A stretch of 64,000 nucleotides of DNA from the NCBI RefSeq assembly GCF_009827615.1, contig NZ_WTYU01000002.1, forward strand, positions 727,020 through 791,019, given 5' to 3'. Made by a program: the position numbers and the translations under genes. How positions within the stretch are numbered: position 1 is the stretch's first letter; the number at the start of each line of letters is the position of its first letter. The notes under the pieces were generated by a model. That model was not told the DNA's origin, made no database searches, and saw nothing but the letters and a program-made list of their open reading frames with translations. Shown piece by piece: positions 48,449-57,184 of this stretch. Origin of the DNA: Allopontixanthobacter confluentis. GTDB taxonomy: Bacteria; Pseudomonadota; Alphaproteobacteria; Sphingomonadales; Sphingomonadaceae.

Positions 48449-49992
48449 TGACGACCGAAGACCTTGATGCAGCGCTGGCCGAACCGTTTGGCTCTTTCCC
48501 GGAAATAATCAGGGGGTGGGGCGCTGTGCGCGGCGATGCGCCTGCCCTGCGCGATGACAAGGGTGAGATCAGCTGGCGCGATTTGGCTGACCGGGTGGAA
48601 CGTGTGGCCGCGCGCATGCAGCAGACGGGTTTGCAACGCGGGCAATCGGTGGCCATCGTCGGCACGTCGGACACATCCTATGCCACCATCTTCCTCGCGG
48701 CGGTGCGGGCAGGCGGGGTCGCTGCCCCGCTGACCACCAGTGCCACCCCGCAGCAGCTGGCGGCCATGGCGCAGGACAGCGGTGCCAGCCACCTGTTCAT
48801 CGACCGGGCGAAGCTGACTGAACTGGGTGATGATTTCATGCCCGGCCTCCAGCGGATAATCTATGACGAGGAACTGGACGGCTGGATGGCACCGGAAGGG
48901 ACCGAGGCCGCTGAATTCGTGCCGGTCCGGTCCGATCCGTTCAACATCATCTATTCCAGCGGCACCACGGGTACGCCCAAGGGCATCGTCCACAGCCACG
49001 GCATGCGCTGGTTCCAGTTCGCGGCCACTGCCAATGCCGTTTATGCAACAAGTTCGCAGGCGCTGACATCCACGCCGCTCTATTCAAACACCACGATGGT
49101 GGCATTCCTGCCTGCCTTGCTGGCGGGCGCCTGCGTCAACATCATGGGCAAATTCAACGCTGTCGGCTGGCTGGAGACAGCCCAACGCTACGGCGTGACC
49201 CACACCATGCTGGTGCCGGTGCAATATAAGCGGCTGATGGAAGAACCGCGGTTCGATGAATTCGACCTGCGGACGCTGTTCCTCAAATATTGCACTTCGG
49301 CACCGTTCCCCGCTGCTCTCAAGACAGAAGTGCTGCGGCGGATGCCGGGCGGGCTGATTGAAATTTACGGCATGACCGAAGGCGGCGTGACCTGCCTCCT
49401 TTATGCGCATGAATTTCCGGACAAGCTGCATACCGTTGGCCGCCCCGCACCGGGCCATGCGCTGAAAGTGCTGGGGGAAGACGATGTGGAATTGCCGCCG
49501 GGCGCATCGGGCAATCTGGTCGGCATTTCGCCAGCCATGATGGCCGGATACAAGAACCGGCCAGATGCCAGTGCAGAAGCGCTGTGGACCGACCCTGATG
49601 ATGGCAGCGTGTGGATGCGCATGGGCGATATTGGCCGGGTCGATGAGGAGGGCTTTGTCGAACTGGTGGGCCGCGCCAAGGATGTGATCATTTCCGGCGG
49701 GTTCAATATCTACCCCGTCGATCTGGAAGGCGAATTGCTGAAAGAAACGGGCGTGGAAGAAGCCGCCGTCATCGGCGTGCCGTCGGATGCCTGGGGCGAA
49801 ACGCCGCTCGGCTTTGTCCGGCTGAGTCATGATGCGCCGCAGCCTGCGGAAATCATGGCAGCGGTCAATGCACGGCTGGGGAAAACGCAGCGTCTGTCGG
49901 CACTGCACGCAATCGACGAAATGCCGCGCAGCCATATTGGCAAATTGCTGAAAACCGAATTGCGCGATCTGGCGACAAAGCTGCCAGAGTGA
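48445..49992 (+). CDS. Class I adenylate-forming acyl-CoA ligase
   Basis: A 515-aa ANL enzyme. Motifs are IIYSSGTTGTPKGIVHSHG, EIYGMTEGGVT, MRMGDIGRVDEEGFVELVGRAKDVI (in part) and a C-terminal Lys in SHIGKLLKTELRDL. The acyl substrate is unknown. It is coupled to the M20 peptidase gene through a 4-nt overlap; a hydrolase producing a carboxylate followed by its CoA activation would be a logical pair, but this is speculation. A large inverted repeat follows the stop. Confidence 0.9.
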   Translation: MMTTEDLDAALAEPFGSFPEIIRGWGAVRGDAPALRDDKGEISWRDLADRVERVAARMQQTGLQRGQSVAIVGTSDTSYATIFLAAVRAGGVAAPLTTSATPQQLAAMAQDSGASHLFIDRAKLTELGDDFMPGLQRIIYDEELDGWMAPEGTEAAEFVPVRSDPFNIIYSSGTTGTPKGIVHSHGMRWFQFAATANAVYATSSQALTSTPLYSNTTMVAFLPALLAGACVNIMGKFNAVGWLETAQRYGVTHTMLVPVQYKRLMEEPRFDEFDLRTLFLKYCTSAPFPAALKTEVLRRMPGGLIEIYGMTEGGVTCLLYAHEFPDKLHTVGRPAPGHALKVLGEDDVELPPGASGNLVGISPAMMAGYKNRPDASAEALWTDPDDGSVWMRMGDIGRVDEEGFVELVGRAKDVIISGGFNIYPVDLEGELLKETGVEEAAVIGVPSDAWGETPLGFVRLSHDAPQPAEIMAAVNARLGKTQRLSALHAIDEMPRSHIGKLLKTELRDLATKLPE

Positions 49993-50481
49993 CGGGCCAA
50001 CCCGATCTTGCGGAACCAGATATTGCGGAAAAAAGTGGAGGCGCGGCCACCCCAAAGGGGGGGGGGGATTGGTAAGTGGCCGCGCCTCTCTTCCTTCGCT
50101 TGAGGGTAATGCAGCACGCGATCGTCAGGGGATCGGGGCGCTGCTTACCAGGCTGTGTCAAAAGACAACCTGCAAGGAAGGACAGGGCATGCAGCGCAAT
50201 GCACTGACATGGTCCCTTTAGTTAAGGCCGGCCCAACACGATGGGAGAGGATATCTGTGAACCGGCTCGGACTGTGAAATAATGTTACAACATTGGTTAT
50301 TCAAATGAGAAAACTGCAGGATGTGTTGCAGTTTTTGCAACGGATGGCGTGCGGATATCCGTAAATGGGTCGATCAGCCGCACGGCTGGTGTTGCACGCT
50401 GTGCAATTCATTCGCCGCACCTGCACGCTGTTGATACCGGCGCTGGACAGCGGGCGCCCTGCGCGCTTAACGCTGCGGGCC
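49993..50481 (+). other. 489-bp intergenic region before guaA
   Basis: It holds, in order: a strong terminator-like hairpin with an 11-G run in its loop (50038-50088), a region without recognisable features, then small inverted repeats (ATGTTACAACAT at 50282-50293; ACTGCA/TGCAGT at 50313-50332; GTTGCA/TGCAAC at 50325-50341) that overlap and could form alternative hairpins in the guaA leader. No tRNA, riboswitch class or convincing promoter was identified. Confidence 0.5.
50038..50092 (+). terminator. Long-stem terminator with G11 loop
   Basis: GAGGCGCGGCCAC (50038-50050) pairs exactly with GTGGCCGCGCCTC (50076-50088), followed by TCTTCC. The 25-nt loop contains eleven consecutive G (50057-50067). 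The stem is very stable, but the T tract is poor. Confidence 0.6.
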
Positions 50482-52086
50482 ATGAACGCTGCACCCCACA
50501 CCGATTCCGCTCATTCTGAAACAATTCAGGCTGATTCCATCCTCATTGTCGATTTCGGCAGCCAGGTGACGCAACTGATTGCGCGCCGTGTGCGCGAGGC
50601 AGGGGTCTATTCCGAAATCGCGCCGTACACGATGGCGGAAGAAGCATTCGAAAGGATGCGGCCCAAAGGCATTATCCTGTCAGGATCGCCCGCCAGCGTG
50701 CCTGATGAAGGCAGCCCACGCGCGCCGCAGATCCTGTTTGACAGCGGCCTGCCGATTTTGGGCATCTGTTACGGCCAGCAGGTAATGACGCAGCAATTGG
50801 GCGGCGAAGTGCGGCCCGGCCATGAAACCGGCGAAGGCGGCGAATTTGGCCGCGCTTTCCTGACGGTGAGCAAGGATTGCGCCCTGTTCGACGGTTTGTG
50901 GAAAGTGGGCGAGCGGCACCAGGTGTGGATGAGCCACGGCGACAAGGTTACGCGCTTTGCCGATGGGTTCGACATTGTCGCCACATCCGACGGCGCGCCA
51001 TTTGCAGTCATCGCGGATGAGAAGCGCCGCTATTACGGCACGCAGTTTCACCCTGAAGTGGTGCATACGCCCGACGGCGGCAAATTGCTGGCCAACTTCG
51101 TCCACAAGGTCTGCGGGCTGGCGGGCGACTGGACGATGGCGGAATTCCGCAAGACCAAGATCGAGGAAATCCGCGCTCAGGTGGGGGATGGCAAAGTTAT
51201 CTGCGGCCTGTCGGGCGGGGTGGACAGCGCGGTTGCTGCTGTCCTCATCCACGAGGCGATTGGCGACCAATTGACCTGCGTCTTTGTCGATCATGGTCTG
51301 CTGCGGATGAACGAACGCGAGCAGGTCGAAACCCTGTTCCGCGATCATTACAATATTCCGCTGGTGGTGGTGGATGCCGAACAACGGTTCATGGCCGGCC
51401 TCGACGGGGTGACGGACCCGGAAAAGAAGCGCAAATTCATCGGCGGTGAATTCATCAATGTGTTCGAGGAAGAAGCGCGCAAGATCGGCGGCGCAGATTT
51501 TCTGGCGCAAGGCACGCTCTATCCCGATGTGATCGAAAGCGTGTCCTTCACCGGCGGACCCAGCGTGACGATCAAGAGCCACCACAATGTGGGCGGCCTG
51601 CCGGAACGCATGAACATGAAGCTGGTCGAGCCATTGCGCGAATTGTTCAAGGATGAAGTGCGCGTGCTGGGCCGCGAACTCGGCCTGCCCGAAATCTTTG
51701 TTGGTCGCCACCCGTTCCCCGGCCCCGGCCTTGCCATTCGCATCCCGGGCGCAGTGAACAAGGAACGCTGCGATATTCTGCGCAAGGCGGATGCCATTTA
51801 TCTGGAAGAAATCCGCAATGCGGGGCTGTATGATGCCATCTGGCAGGCATTTGCCGTGTTGCTGCCGGTCAAGACCGTGGGCGTGATGGGCGATCACCGC
51901 ACCTATGACAGCGTGTGCGGATTGCGCGCCGTTACCAGCACTGACGGGATGACCGCCGATGTCTATCCGTTTGACGGGGCGTTTCTGGCATCGGTTGCTA
52001 CGCGCATCGTGAATGAAGTGCGGGGCGTGAACCGCGTGGTGTATGATTACACCAGCAAGCCGCCCGGCACGATCGAATGGGAATAA
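50482..52086 (+). CDS. guaA: GMP synthase (glutamine-hydrolysing)
   Basis: A 534-aa enzyme turning XMP, glutamine and ATP into GMP. The glutamine amidotransferase half has the catalytic Cys in [10 protein letters not shown] and His/Glu in TQFHPEV; the ATP-pyrophosphatase half has [12 protein letters not shown], and the C-terminal dimerisation domain ends [12 protein letters not shown] 50482 is chosen; an ATG 117 nt upstream precedes sequence without coding character. There is an N-terminal extension of about 17 residues before [10 protein letters not shown]. Ribosome site is weak. Confidence 0.97.
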   Translation: MNAAPHTDSAHSETIQADSILIVDFGSQVTQLIARRVREAGVYSEIAPYTMAEEAFERMRPKGIILSGSPASVPDEGSPRAPQILFDSGLPILGICYGQQVMTQQLGGEVRPGHETGEGGEFGRAFLTVSKDCALFDGLWKVGERHQVWMSHGDKVTRFADGFDIVATSDGAPFAVIADEKRRYYGTQFHPEVVHTPDGGKLLANFVHKVCGLAGDWTMAEFRKTKIEEIRAQVGDGKVICGLSGGVDSAVAAVLIHEAIGDQLTCVFVDHGLLRMNEREQVETLFRDHYNIPLVVVDAEQRFMAGLDGVTDPEKKRKFIGGEFINVFEEEARKIGGADFLAQGTLYPDVIESVSFTGGPSVTIKSHHNVGGLPERMNMKLVEPLRELFKDEVRVLGRELGLPEIFVGRHPFPGPGLAIRIPGAVNKERCDILRKADAIYLEEIRNAGLYDAIWQAFAVLLPVKTVGVMGDHRTYDSVCGLRAVTSTDGMTADVYPFDGAFLASVATRIVNEVRGVNRVVYDYTSKPPGTIEWE

Positions 52087-52134
52087 TCGGCGCACGCTGA
52101 CCTGCCGAATGATGGTTGCCGCTGCGTTCGCGAA

Positions 52135-52797
52135 ATGACTGAACTGCTCGACAGCGAAGCGGTGGAAACGGTGTTTCGCCGCCTGCGTGATGCGATGCCG
52201 GGCCGCACTCGCGGCGCGAAGGGCCCCAAGGGGCAACCCGATGCCTTCCGCGCGTGCATTGCCTGCATGCTGTCCGCCCAGTCGCTCGACCGGAATACGG
52301 CGGCTGCGACACAGGCGTTGTTTGCGCTGGCGACCACGCCCAATGCCATGCTGGACCTGTCAGACACGCAGATTGCGCAGGCCATCAGGCCGGCAGGGCT
52401 GTATAATGTCAAAACGCGCAATATCCGCCAGTTCTGCGAAGCGTTGCTGGCCAATCATGCAGGCGTGGTTCCGCGCAGCCGGGAAGGGCTGATGTCACTG
52501 CCGGGCATCGGGCGCAAATGTGCGGACATTGTCATGTCCTTCACTTTTGGCGCTGATGTGATTGCGGTGGATACGCACGTTCACCGCGTGTGCAACCGGA
52601 TCGGCCTGACAGCGGCGAGAACCGCCGAAGGCACGGCCCGGCAATTGGAAAGCCGCGCCCCCCACTGGGCGCTGCATGACGGGCATTTCTGGCTGATCCA
52701 GTTCGGCAAGCAGATTTGCCAGGCGCGCCGGCCCCAATGCGCCGTTTGCCCGCTGTCCGATCTGTGCCGGTGGCGGTTGGAAAATCTGGAAAAATAG
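52135..52797 (+). CDS. Endonuclease III-like HhH-GPD DNA glycosylase
   Basis: A 220-aa base-excision repair enzyme. The helix-hairpin-helix LPGIGRKCADIVMSF provides the catalytic Lys, VIAVDTHVHRVCNRIGL the catalytic Asp, and the C terminus carries the four iron-sulfur Cys in the C-x6-C-x2-C-x5-C spacing (from ICQARRPQC to LC). ADAFRACIACMLSAQSLD is the usual N-terminal motif. It may be Nth itself or a second paralogue; the diverged N terminus makes me leave the symbol open. It follows guaA by 48 bp. Confidence 0.88.
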   Translation: MTELLDSEAVETVFRRLRDAMPGRTRGAKGPKGQPDAFRACIACMLSAQSLDRNTAAATQALFALATTPNAMLDLSDTQIAQAIRPAGLYNVKTRNIRQFCEALLANHAGVVPRSREGLMSLPGIGRKCADIVMSFTFGADVIAVDTHVHRVCNRIGLTAARTAEGTARQLESRAPHWALHDGHFWLIQFGKQICQARRPQCAVCPLSDLCRWRLENLEK

Positions 52798-52845
52798 GAG
52801 CCAGGCCGCGGTGTAAAAAGGCCCGCCAGACACCTGTTTGTGGCA

Positions 52846-53262
52846 TTATCTCTGTCTGGTGTAGGGCACGAAGTCCCCCAGAAAGATATTGCCCGTATAG
52901 GCGCCGCCCACTCGGTCTATCGTGGTGACATAATCCATCCGGCATAGCGAACTGCCGAAGCGCTGCGTGACCAGCACATCGCGGTCGTCCAGCGATTGCG
53001 GGTGCAGCGGCACATTCACATACAGGGTGCTGCCGCTCTTATAGACCAGCGCTGTGCCATCGATAATTTTGACGCTGCGCACAGGGTGGGCCGTGATGCA
53101 GCTTCGCGGCGCGCCCGCCACCCGTCCTTCCAGCATTTTATCGAGCTTTTCCTCGCCCGAAAGGCGGCGCTTGTCACTGGCCGATGCAGAAGGCGCGGCC
53201 AGCAAGGCAGCGGCTGCGAACAGCGATGCCAGAGTAGCTGCAATAGGTAGTGAACGGGTCAC
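52846..53262 (-). CDS. Small secreted protein, paralogue A
   Basis: A 138-aa exported protein with a signal peptide (about 1-29, ASAS). It begins with GTG at 53262, 7 nt after AAGGAG. The mature part shares LEGRVAGxPxxCI, IIDxTAxV, SGxTxYVN, FGSxLCRMDxV and DFxPYT with the next upstream gene. Two Cys are conserved in both and could form a disulfide. The pattern is reminiscent of small sphingomonad exported families such as DUF6491, but I cannot confirm membership. The function is unknown. It lies 21 bp after paralogue B on the same strand. Confidence 0.78.
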   Translation of the reverse strand: MTRSLPIAATLASLFAAAALLAAPSASASDKRRLSGEEKLDKMLEGRVAGAPRSCITAHPVRSVKIIDGTALVYKSGSTLYVNVPLHPQSLDDRDVLVTQRFGSSLCRMDYVTTIDRVGGAYTGNIFLGDFVPYTRQR

Positions 53263-53283
53263 AAGTTTGCTCCTTCTGCCAAC

Positions 53284-53778
53284 TCAGTCGGCACGGTCGG
53301 GCGCCAGAGTGTCAGGCGCCAGAGTGTAAGGGATAAAGTCGGACATCAACAATTGCGGGCCGGAAATGCCCGCAGCGCGGTCGCGCAGTTCCACCCTGTC
53401 CATCCGGCACAGCTGGCTTCCGAAAATCCGGAAAATCGGCACATCGAACCGGTCCAGAAACTGCACCCCATCGGGCGCGTTGACATAGATCGTCCTGCCC
53501 GATCCGAACACCATCGCCGTCCTGTCGATGATCTGCATATTCTGCCGCTGTGATGTTCCGATGCAGCGTACCGGCTCGCCCGCCACACGCCCTTCCAGCA
53601 GCTTGGCCAATTCAGCCTGCCCGCGATCATGCGGCGCATCCTCATGGCCAGCGTGGTCGGCAGCGTGGCCAGTAGCGTGGCCAGCAGCGTGGTTGGCATC
53701 CTGGCTGGAAGCGGCGGCTGGCACCGCCATCAGCAGGGCGGCAAGGCCAGCTGCGAGATATGAAATGCGGCGCATCAT
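53284..53778 (-). CDS. Small secreted protein, paralogue B with His-rich segment
   Basis: A 164-aa exported protein, tandem paralogue of the downstream gene. The signal peptide is about 1-25. Between it and the shared core is a His/Ala/Asp-rich stretch (about 30-51, units of HAxGHA), absent in paralogue A, which may bind Zn, Cu or Ni. The C terminus has a duplicated LAPDTLAPD encoded by a 13-bp direct repeat (53313-53342). Tandem ATG codons at 53778 and 53775 follow AGGAGA; the second has the better spacing. It lies 86 bp after tldD on the same strand. Confidence 0.8.
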   Translation of the reverse strand: MMRRISYLAAGLAALLMAVPAAASSQDANHAAGHATGHAADHAGHEDAPHDRGQAELAKLLEGRVAGEPVRCIGTSQRQNMQIIDRTAMVFGSGRTIYVNAPDGVQFLDRFDVPIFRIFGSQLCRMDRVELRDRAAGISGPQLLMSDFIPYTLAPDTLAPDRAD

Positions 53779-53864
53779 CCGTTCTCCTGTTGGCGCATCT
53801 TACCACGGCAGACTGAACCACAGCTGACCTGAAGCAGGCGCATGGCGCATCGTTCAGTCAGCCA

Positions 53865-55304
53865 TTATGCAGTGCCGCCCACGGTCAGACCGTCCACCAG
53901 CAACGTCGGCTGGCCCACCCCGGCTGGCAGGCTTTGCCCGCCCTTGCCGCACACGCCCACGCCTTCGTCCAGTTCCAGATCATCGCCAATGCCGCGCACT
54001 TTGGTCAGCACGCTTGGCCCATCGCCAATCAGGGTCGCGCCTTTTATCGGCGCGCCCAGTTTGCCATTTTCGATGCGATATGCCTCGGTGCAGGAAAATA
54101 CGAATTTGCCGCTTACGATATCCACTTGCCCGCCGCCGAAGCTCTTGGCAAATATGCCCTGTTTCACCCGCGACAGAAGCTCTGCCGGATTGTCATTACC
54201 GGCCTGCATGAAAGTGTTGGTCATGCGCGGCATGGGGGCGTGCTGGTAACTTTCGCGGCGGCCATTGCCAGTGGCGGGAACGCCCATCAGCCGCGCATTC
54301 AGCCGGTCCTGCATATAGGCTTTCAGAATGCCATCCTCGATCAGGACGGTTTGCGATGTGGGCGTGCCTTCATCGTCAATCGACAGGGAACCGCGCCTGC
54401 CATTGCCGCCATCCAGCGCCAGCGTGCCATCATCCACCACGGTCACGCCCGGCGCTGCCACGCGTTCGCCGATCCGGCCTGAAAATGCGCTGGTGCCCTT
54501 GCGGTTGAAATCCCCTTCCAGCCCGTGGCCGATGGCCTCGTGCAGCAGCACACCGGGCCAGCCGGGGCCGAGCAGAACGGTCATTTCGCCCGCAGGCGCA
54601 TCCACGCTTTCCAGATTGGCCATGGCCTGATCCACTGCAATATCGATGCCGCGATTCCACTGTTCAGCGTCAAACAGCCGGTCATATAGATAGCGCCCGC
54701 CCATGCCGAAACTGCCGCGTTCGCGCCTGCCATTGGCTTCTGCGACAATGGCGATGTTAAGGCGCACCAGCGGCCGGATGTCCTGCGCGACAAACCCGTC
54801 CGCCCGGATGATTTCCACCACGTTCCAGCTGGCAGATAGCGACACGCTGACTTGCGAGACGCGCGGATCACGCGCGCGGGCAGCAGCGTCGATGGTTTCC
54901 AGCAAGGCAACCTTGCGCGCAAATTCAATCCCGTCCAGCGGGCTGGCATCTGTGTAAAGGCGGCGATTGCTTCTTTGCGGGGGCGCAGAAGGCTGGGCCA
55001 CTGCGGGGTCAAGCAATTGCAGCGTTTCGCCTGCGCGGGCAATGGCCTGCGCGCTGATGTCACTGGCATGGGCAAAGCCGGTCATCTCGCCCGACACACC
55101 GCGCAGGCCAAAACCTGAATCGCGCGAATAATCAGCGGTTTTCAAGCGGCCATCATCAAATGCGAAAGCCTCGCTCACGCCATATTGCAGATACAGTTCG
55201 CCATCATCGCAGCCCGACAAGGTCCGGGCAGCCAGATTACGGGCTTCGTCCGGGGTAAGTTTGCCCTGCTGATACAGCAATGCGCGCGGATCAAATTGTG
55301 TCAT
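53865..55304 (-). CDS. tldD: Metalloprotease TldD
   Basis: A 479-aa cytosolic subunit of the TldD-TldE protease, which degrades unfolded peptides and processes peptide antibiotics such as microcin B17. The HExxxH zinc site reads HEAIGHGLEGD, and the distal ligand Cys is in FVFSCTEAYRIENGKL. Other TldD blocks are GLRGVSGEMTGFAHAS and VRGIGDDLELDEGVGVCGKGGQ. ATG 55304 is preceded by a weak site. The partner gene tldE is not in this window. Confidence 0.95.
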   Translation of the reverse strand: MTQFDPRALLYQQGKLTPDEARNLAARTLSGCDDGELYLQYGVSEAFAFDDGRLKTADYSRDSGFGLRGVSGEMTGFAHASDISAQAIARAGETLQLLDPAVAQPSAPPQRSNRRLYTDASPLDGIEFARKVALLETIDAAARARDPRVSQVSVSLSASWNVVEIIRADGFVAQDIRPLVRLNIAIVAEANGRRERGSFGMGGRYLYDRLFDAEQWNRGIDIAVDQAMANLESVDAPAGEMTVLLGPGWPGVLLHEAIGHGLEGDFNRKGTSAFSGRIGERVAAPGVTVVDDGTLALDGGNGRRGSLSIDDEGTPTSQTVLIEDGILKAYMQDRLNARLMGVPATGNGRRESYQHAPMPRMTNTFMQAGNDNPAELLSRVKQGIFAKSFGGGQVDIVSGKFVFSCTEAYRIENGKLGAPIKGATLIGDGPSVLTKVRGIGDDLELDEGVGVCGKGGQSLPAGVGQPTLLVDGLTVGGTA

Positions 55305-55349
55305 GTGCCCTGATATAGGGATACAGGCGGATATTAGAAAGCAGGCCCT

Positions 55350-55955
55350 TTAAAGATAGGCGATTGTCAGATTGAAGCTGCCTTCATACGTGCCGACGGC
55401 CTGCGTGCCGGGCACAGTCAGCGTGCCGCCTGTATAAATGTCCTGCTCTGCTGCAATTGCCCGCAGGCCGATGGGCAGATTGAATACCATTGCCGAAACC
55501 AGCCCGGTGCCGCCACGGTGGATCAGGCTGGCGGTCATGGTTTCTGTCCCGCCATTGCGGGTCAGCGTGACGGCGGCGTCACCTGAAAGCACCATGACAG
55601 TGCCGACAGGCGCATTCAGGCTGAAACGCGCGCGTGTCTGGTTGCTGCCAATGGCCACAACCTGGCCAATGGTGGTGACAGCGCCGGTCGCGGCATTAAT
55701 GGTGACAGACCCGCCAAGGCCGGACGGCACAATCTGTGCAAATTGCAACGGCTGGACATTCTGCAACTGGATGTCGTTGAGGATGGCGGCGCTGGCATTT
55801 GCGCCGGCATCCTGTGCCGCCGCAGGCGTTGCCAGCAGCAGGGCAGACGCGGCAGCGGGCATGGCAGCACGGCTTAAAATGTTACGCAGGGCAGGATGAT
55901 GCCGGTCGCGGCCAGTCTGGCAGCGCGAGGCGTCAAGGATGGTCTGGGCACACAC
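55350..55955 (-). CDS. DUF4402 secreted beta-sandwich protein (1)
   Basis: A 201-aa exported protein. GTG at 55955 has AGGGAG 9 nt upstream; the hydrophobic signal segment is at about 32-48 (AAAQD cleavage region), so the N-terminal 30 residues are an unusually long n-region, and a later start such as Met32 is possible. The mature part is Gly/Ala/Thr-rich beta structure ending GTYEGSFNLTIAYL, the DUF4402 C-terminal signature. Function is unknown; the fold recalls pilus or surface proteins. An array of GGT-n-AACC sites lies upstream. Confidence 0.78.
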   Translation of the reverse strand: MCAQTILDASRCQTGRDRHHPALRNILSRAAMPAAASALLLATPAAAQDAGANASAAILNDIQLQNVQPLQFAQIVPSGLGGSVTINAATGAVTTIGQVVAIGSNQTRARFSLNAPVGTVMVLSGDAAVTLTRNGGTETMTASLIHRGGTGLVSAMVFNLPIGLRAIAAEQDIYTGGTLTVPGTQAVGTYEGSFNLTIAYL

Positions 55956-56011
55956 GGCAGTCGGCTCCCTTCAGAAGGCAGGCTGTTTATGCACGTCGGA
56001 GGCGAATTTCT

Positions 56012-56045
56012 GGTAACCAGATACGGTCAACCAAACCGGTTAACC
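56012..56045 (-). promoter_or_regulatory. Three GGT-n-AACC sites at 13-bp steps upstream of DUF4402 gene 1
   Basis: GGTAACC, GGTCAACC and GGTTAACC start at 56012, 56025 and 56038, exactly 13 bp apart. The first is the core of the palindrome TCTGGTAACCAGA. They lie 57-90 bp upstream of the GTG start. Similar GGTAAAC/GGTTAAC/GGTAAC elements lie upstream of the other DUF4402 gene. Candidate operator array; the binding protein is unknown. Confidence 0.4.
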
Positions 56046-56083
56046 CCGCCTTACCAATGCTGCTGTGTCAGGGGAGCGAAAGT

Positions 56084-56102
56084 CTGGCAGCGCCGCTGCC
56101 AG
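56084..56102 (-). terminator. Hairpin after the zinc-finger gene
   Basis: CTGGCAGC and GCTGCCAG pair perfectly around a 3-nt loop, starting 8 bp after the zinc-finger gene stop and followed on the minus strand by ACTTTCGC. The T tract is short, so termination may be partial. Confidence 0.45.
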
Positions 56103-56110
56103 GGCGTTCC

Positions 56111-56362
56111 TTAAATGCTCGCGCCTTCGGAAATGTCGGGCAGGCTGGCCTGATCCGCGCCGTCAGCCGGGCCGCCGCGAAGGACAAAGCGCCGGTCGCA
56201 ATAGCCGCAATCCACATAGCCATGTTCGTCTATTTCGAGGTAAATGCGCGGATGGCCCAGCGCCGCTGGCGTGAAAGACGCGCCGCCACGAATGTTGCTG
56301 GCCCCGTCACAGCTGACGCGGGCGTGGTCGACGAGGATGGTTTCTGGTGGCGGGATGCTCAT
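56111..56362 (-). CDS. zf-CHCC zinc-finger protein (NDUFS6-like)
   Basis: An 83-aa protein with the Cys-His-Cys-Cys set of the zf-CHCC family: VSCDGA, ALGHPRIYLEI, and DCGYCDRRFVL. Mitochondrial NDUFS6 in complex I carries this domain; the bacterial role of small stand-alone members is not established. ATG 56362 is used, without an evident ribosome site. It lies between the two DUF4402 genes on the same strand, which is likely chance or a loose operon. Confidence 0.85.
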   Translation of the reverse strand: MSIPPPETILVDHARVSCDGASNIRGGASFTPAALGHPRIYLEIDEHGYVDCGYCDRRFVLRGGPADGADQASLPDISEGASI

Positions 56363-56425
56363 GGCGTTGGCGGATAAGCTCTCGGCAAAGGATTCGCAAG
56401 CAGATGAATGCGGCCAGCCATGCGC

Positions 56426-57061
56426 TCAGTCGTAATTGATATCCACGTTGAACGTGCCGGTGTATTTGCCCGGGGCCTGATTGGCGCCCACATTAAGAGT
56501 GCCGGCAAGCCGGAAGGTAAAAATCCCATTGGCTGAAGAAATACGGAAGCGGCTATAACCGGGTGTCGCCTTGACCAGCGTGAGTTCGGGCGCGCCATTC
56601 AATGTCAGGGCGGAAATATTCATGTTGGAACCCGGGCCGATCAGTTCGATCCGGTCCGACACCGGCTTTTTGATCCGCACAATGCGGCCACTTTCACCCT
56701 TGCCGAGAAATTCTGCCGGTTGGCATTTCTGGGCATGAACCAGCCCGCCGGTGGCAGTGCAGGTGGGCGCCGCGGTTGCTGGCATTACAATGGTGCCAGC
56801 GGTCTTGCCAATGATGATGCCAAAATCGAGGTCCTTGGTCTTCAGGATAGACAGATCACCCAGCAAAGCCAGCCGGACATCCGCTGCTTCCTGCGCGCTG
56901 GCAGGGGTTGCAACCAGCAGCATTGCGCCAGCAGCCATCAGGCCCGTCAGGCCTGTGCGCCCGGCACCATGCCGGAACGCCCGCCCATATGCCGCCCGCC
57001 CCATTTCAGAGCGTAATTGAGCGTCATGGAAAATGCCGGAAAAAGAAAACATCGGTTTCAT
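56426..57061 (-). CDS. DUF4402 secreted beta-sandwich protein (2)
   Basis: A 211-aa exported protein with GGGAGG 5 nt before ATG 57061. The hydrophobic export segment is at about 38-56 (PASAQ), again after a long positively charged n-region. The mature domain shows LDFGIIIGKTAGTIVMPA, a pair of Cys (TCTATGG, QKCQP) likely to form a disulfide, and the terminal GKYTGTFNVDINYD typical of DUF4402. It shares family, strand and a GGT-n-AAC upstream motif with the gene at 55.4 kb. Confidence 0.8.
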   Translation of the reverse strand: MKPMFSFSGIFHDAQLRSEMGRAAYGRAFRHGAGRTGLTGLMAAGAMLLVATPASAQEAADVRLALLGDLSILKTKDLDFGIIIGKTAGTIVMPATAAPTCTATGGLVHAQKCQPAEFLGKGESGRIVRIKKPVSDRIELIGPGSNMNISALTLNGAPELTLVKATPGYSRFRISSANGIFTFRLAGTLNVGANQAPGKYTGTFNVDINYD

Positions 57062-57084
57062 CAAGGCCTCCCTAGCAGCCAAGT

Positions 57085-57126
57085 GGTAAACGCTGCCGGA
57101 TGGCTTGTGGTTAACAGCCCGGTAAC
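57085..57126 (-). promoter_or_regulatory. GGTAAAC/GGTTAAC/GGTAAC elements upstream of DUF4402 gene 2
   Basis: GGTAAAC at 57085, GGTTAAC at 57109 and GGTAAC at 57121 lie 24 and 12 bp apart, 24-66 bp upstream of the DUF4402 start. They also lie in the 5' region of the divergent ABC ATPase gene. They resemble the 13-bp-spaced array upstream of DUF4402 gene 1. Confidence 0.33.
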
Positions 57127-57184
57127 GAAGTCGATGGGCCGAAACCGCTTTACGAGCCATATGCGTGCGCCCTAGGTGGCCATT

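Noticed and set aside
50100-50481. Riboswitch or small RNA in front of guaA
   Set aside because: Small overlapping inverted repeats exist, but none matches a known purine or other riboswitch core that I can recognise.
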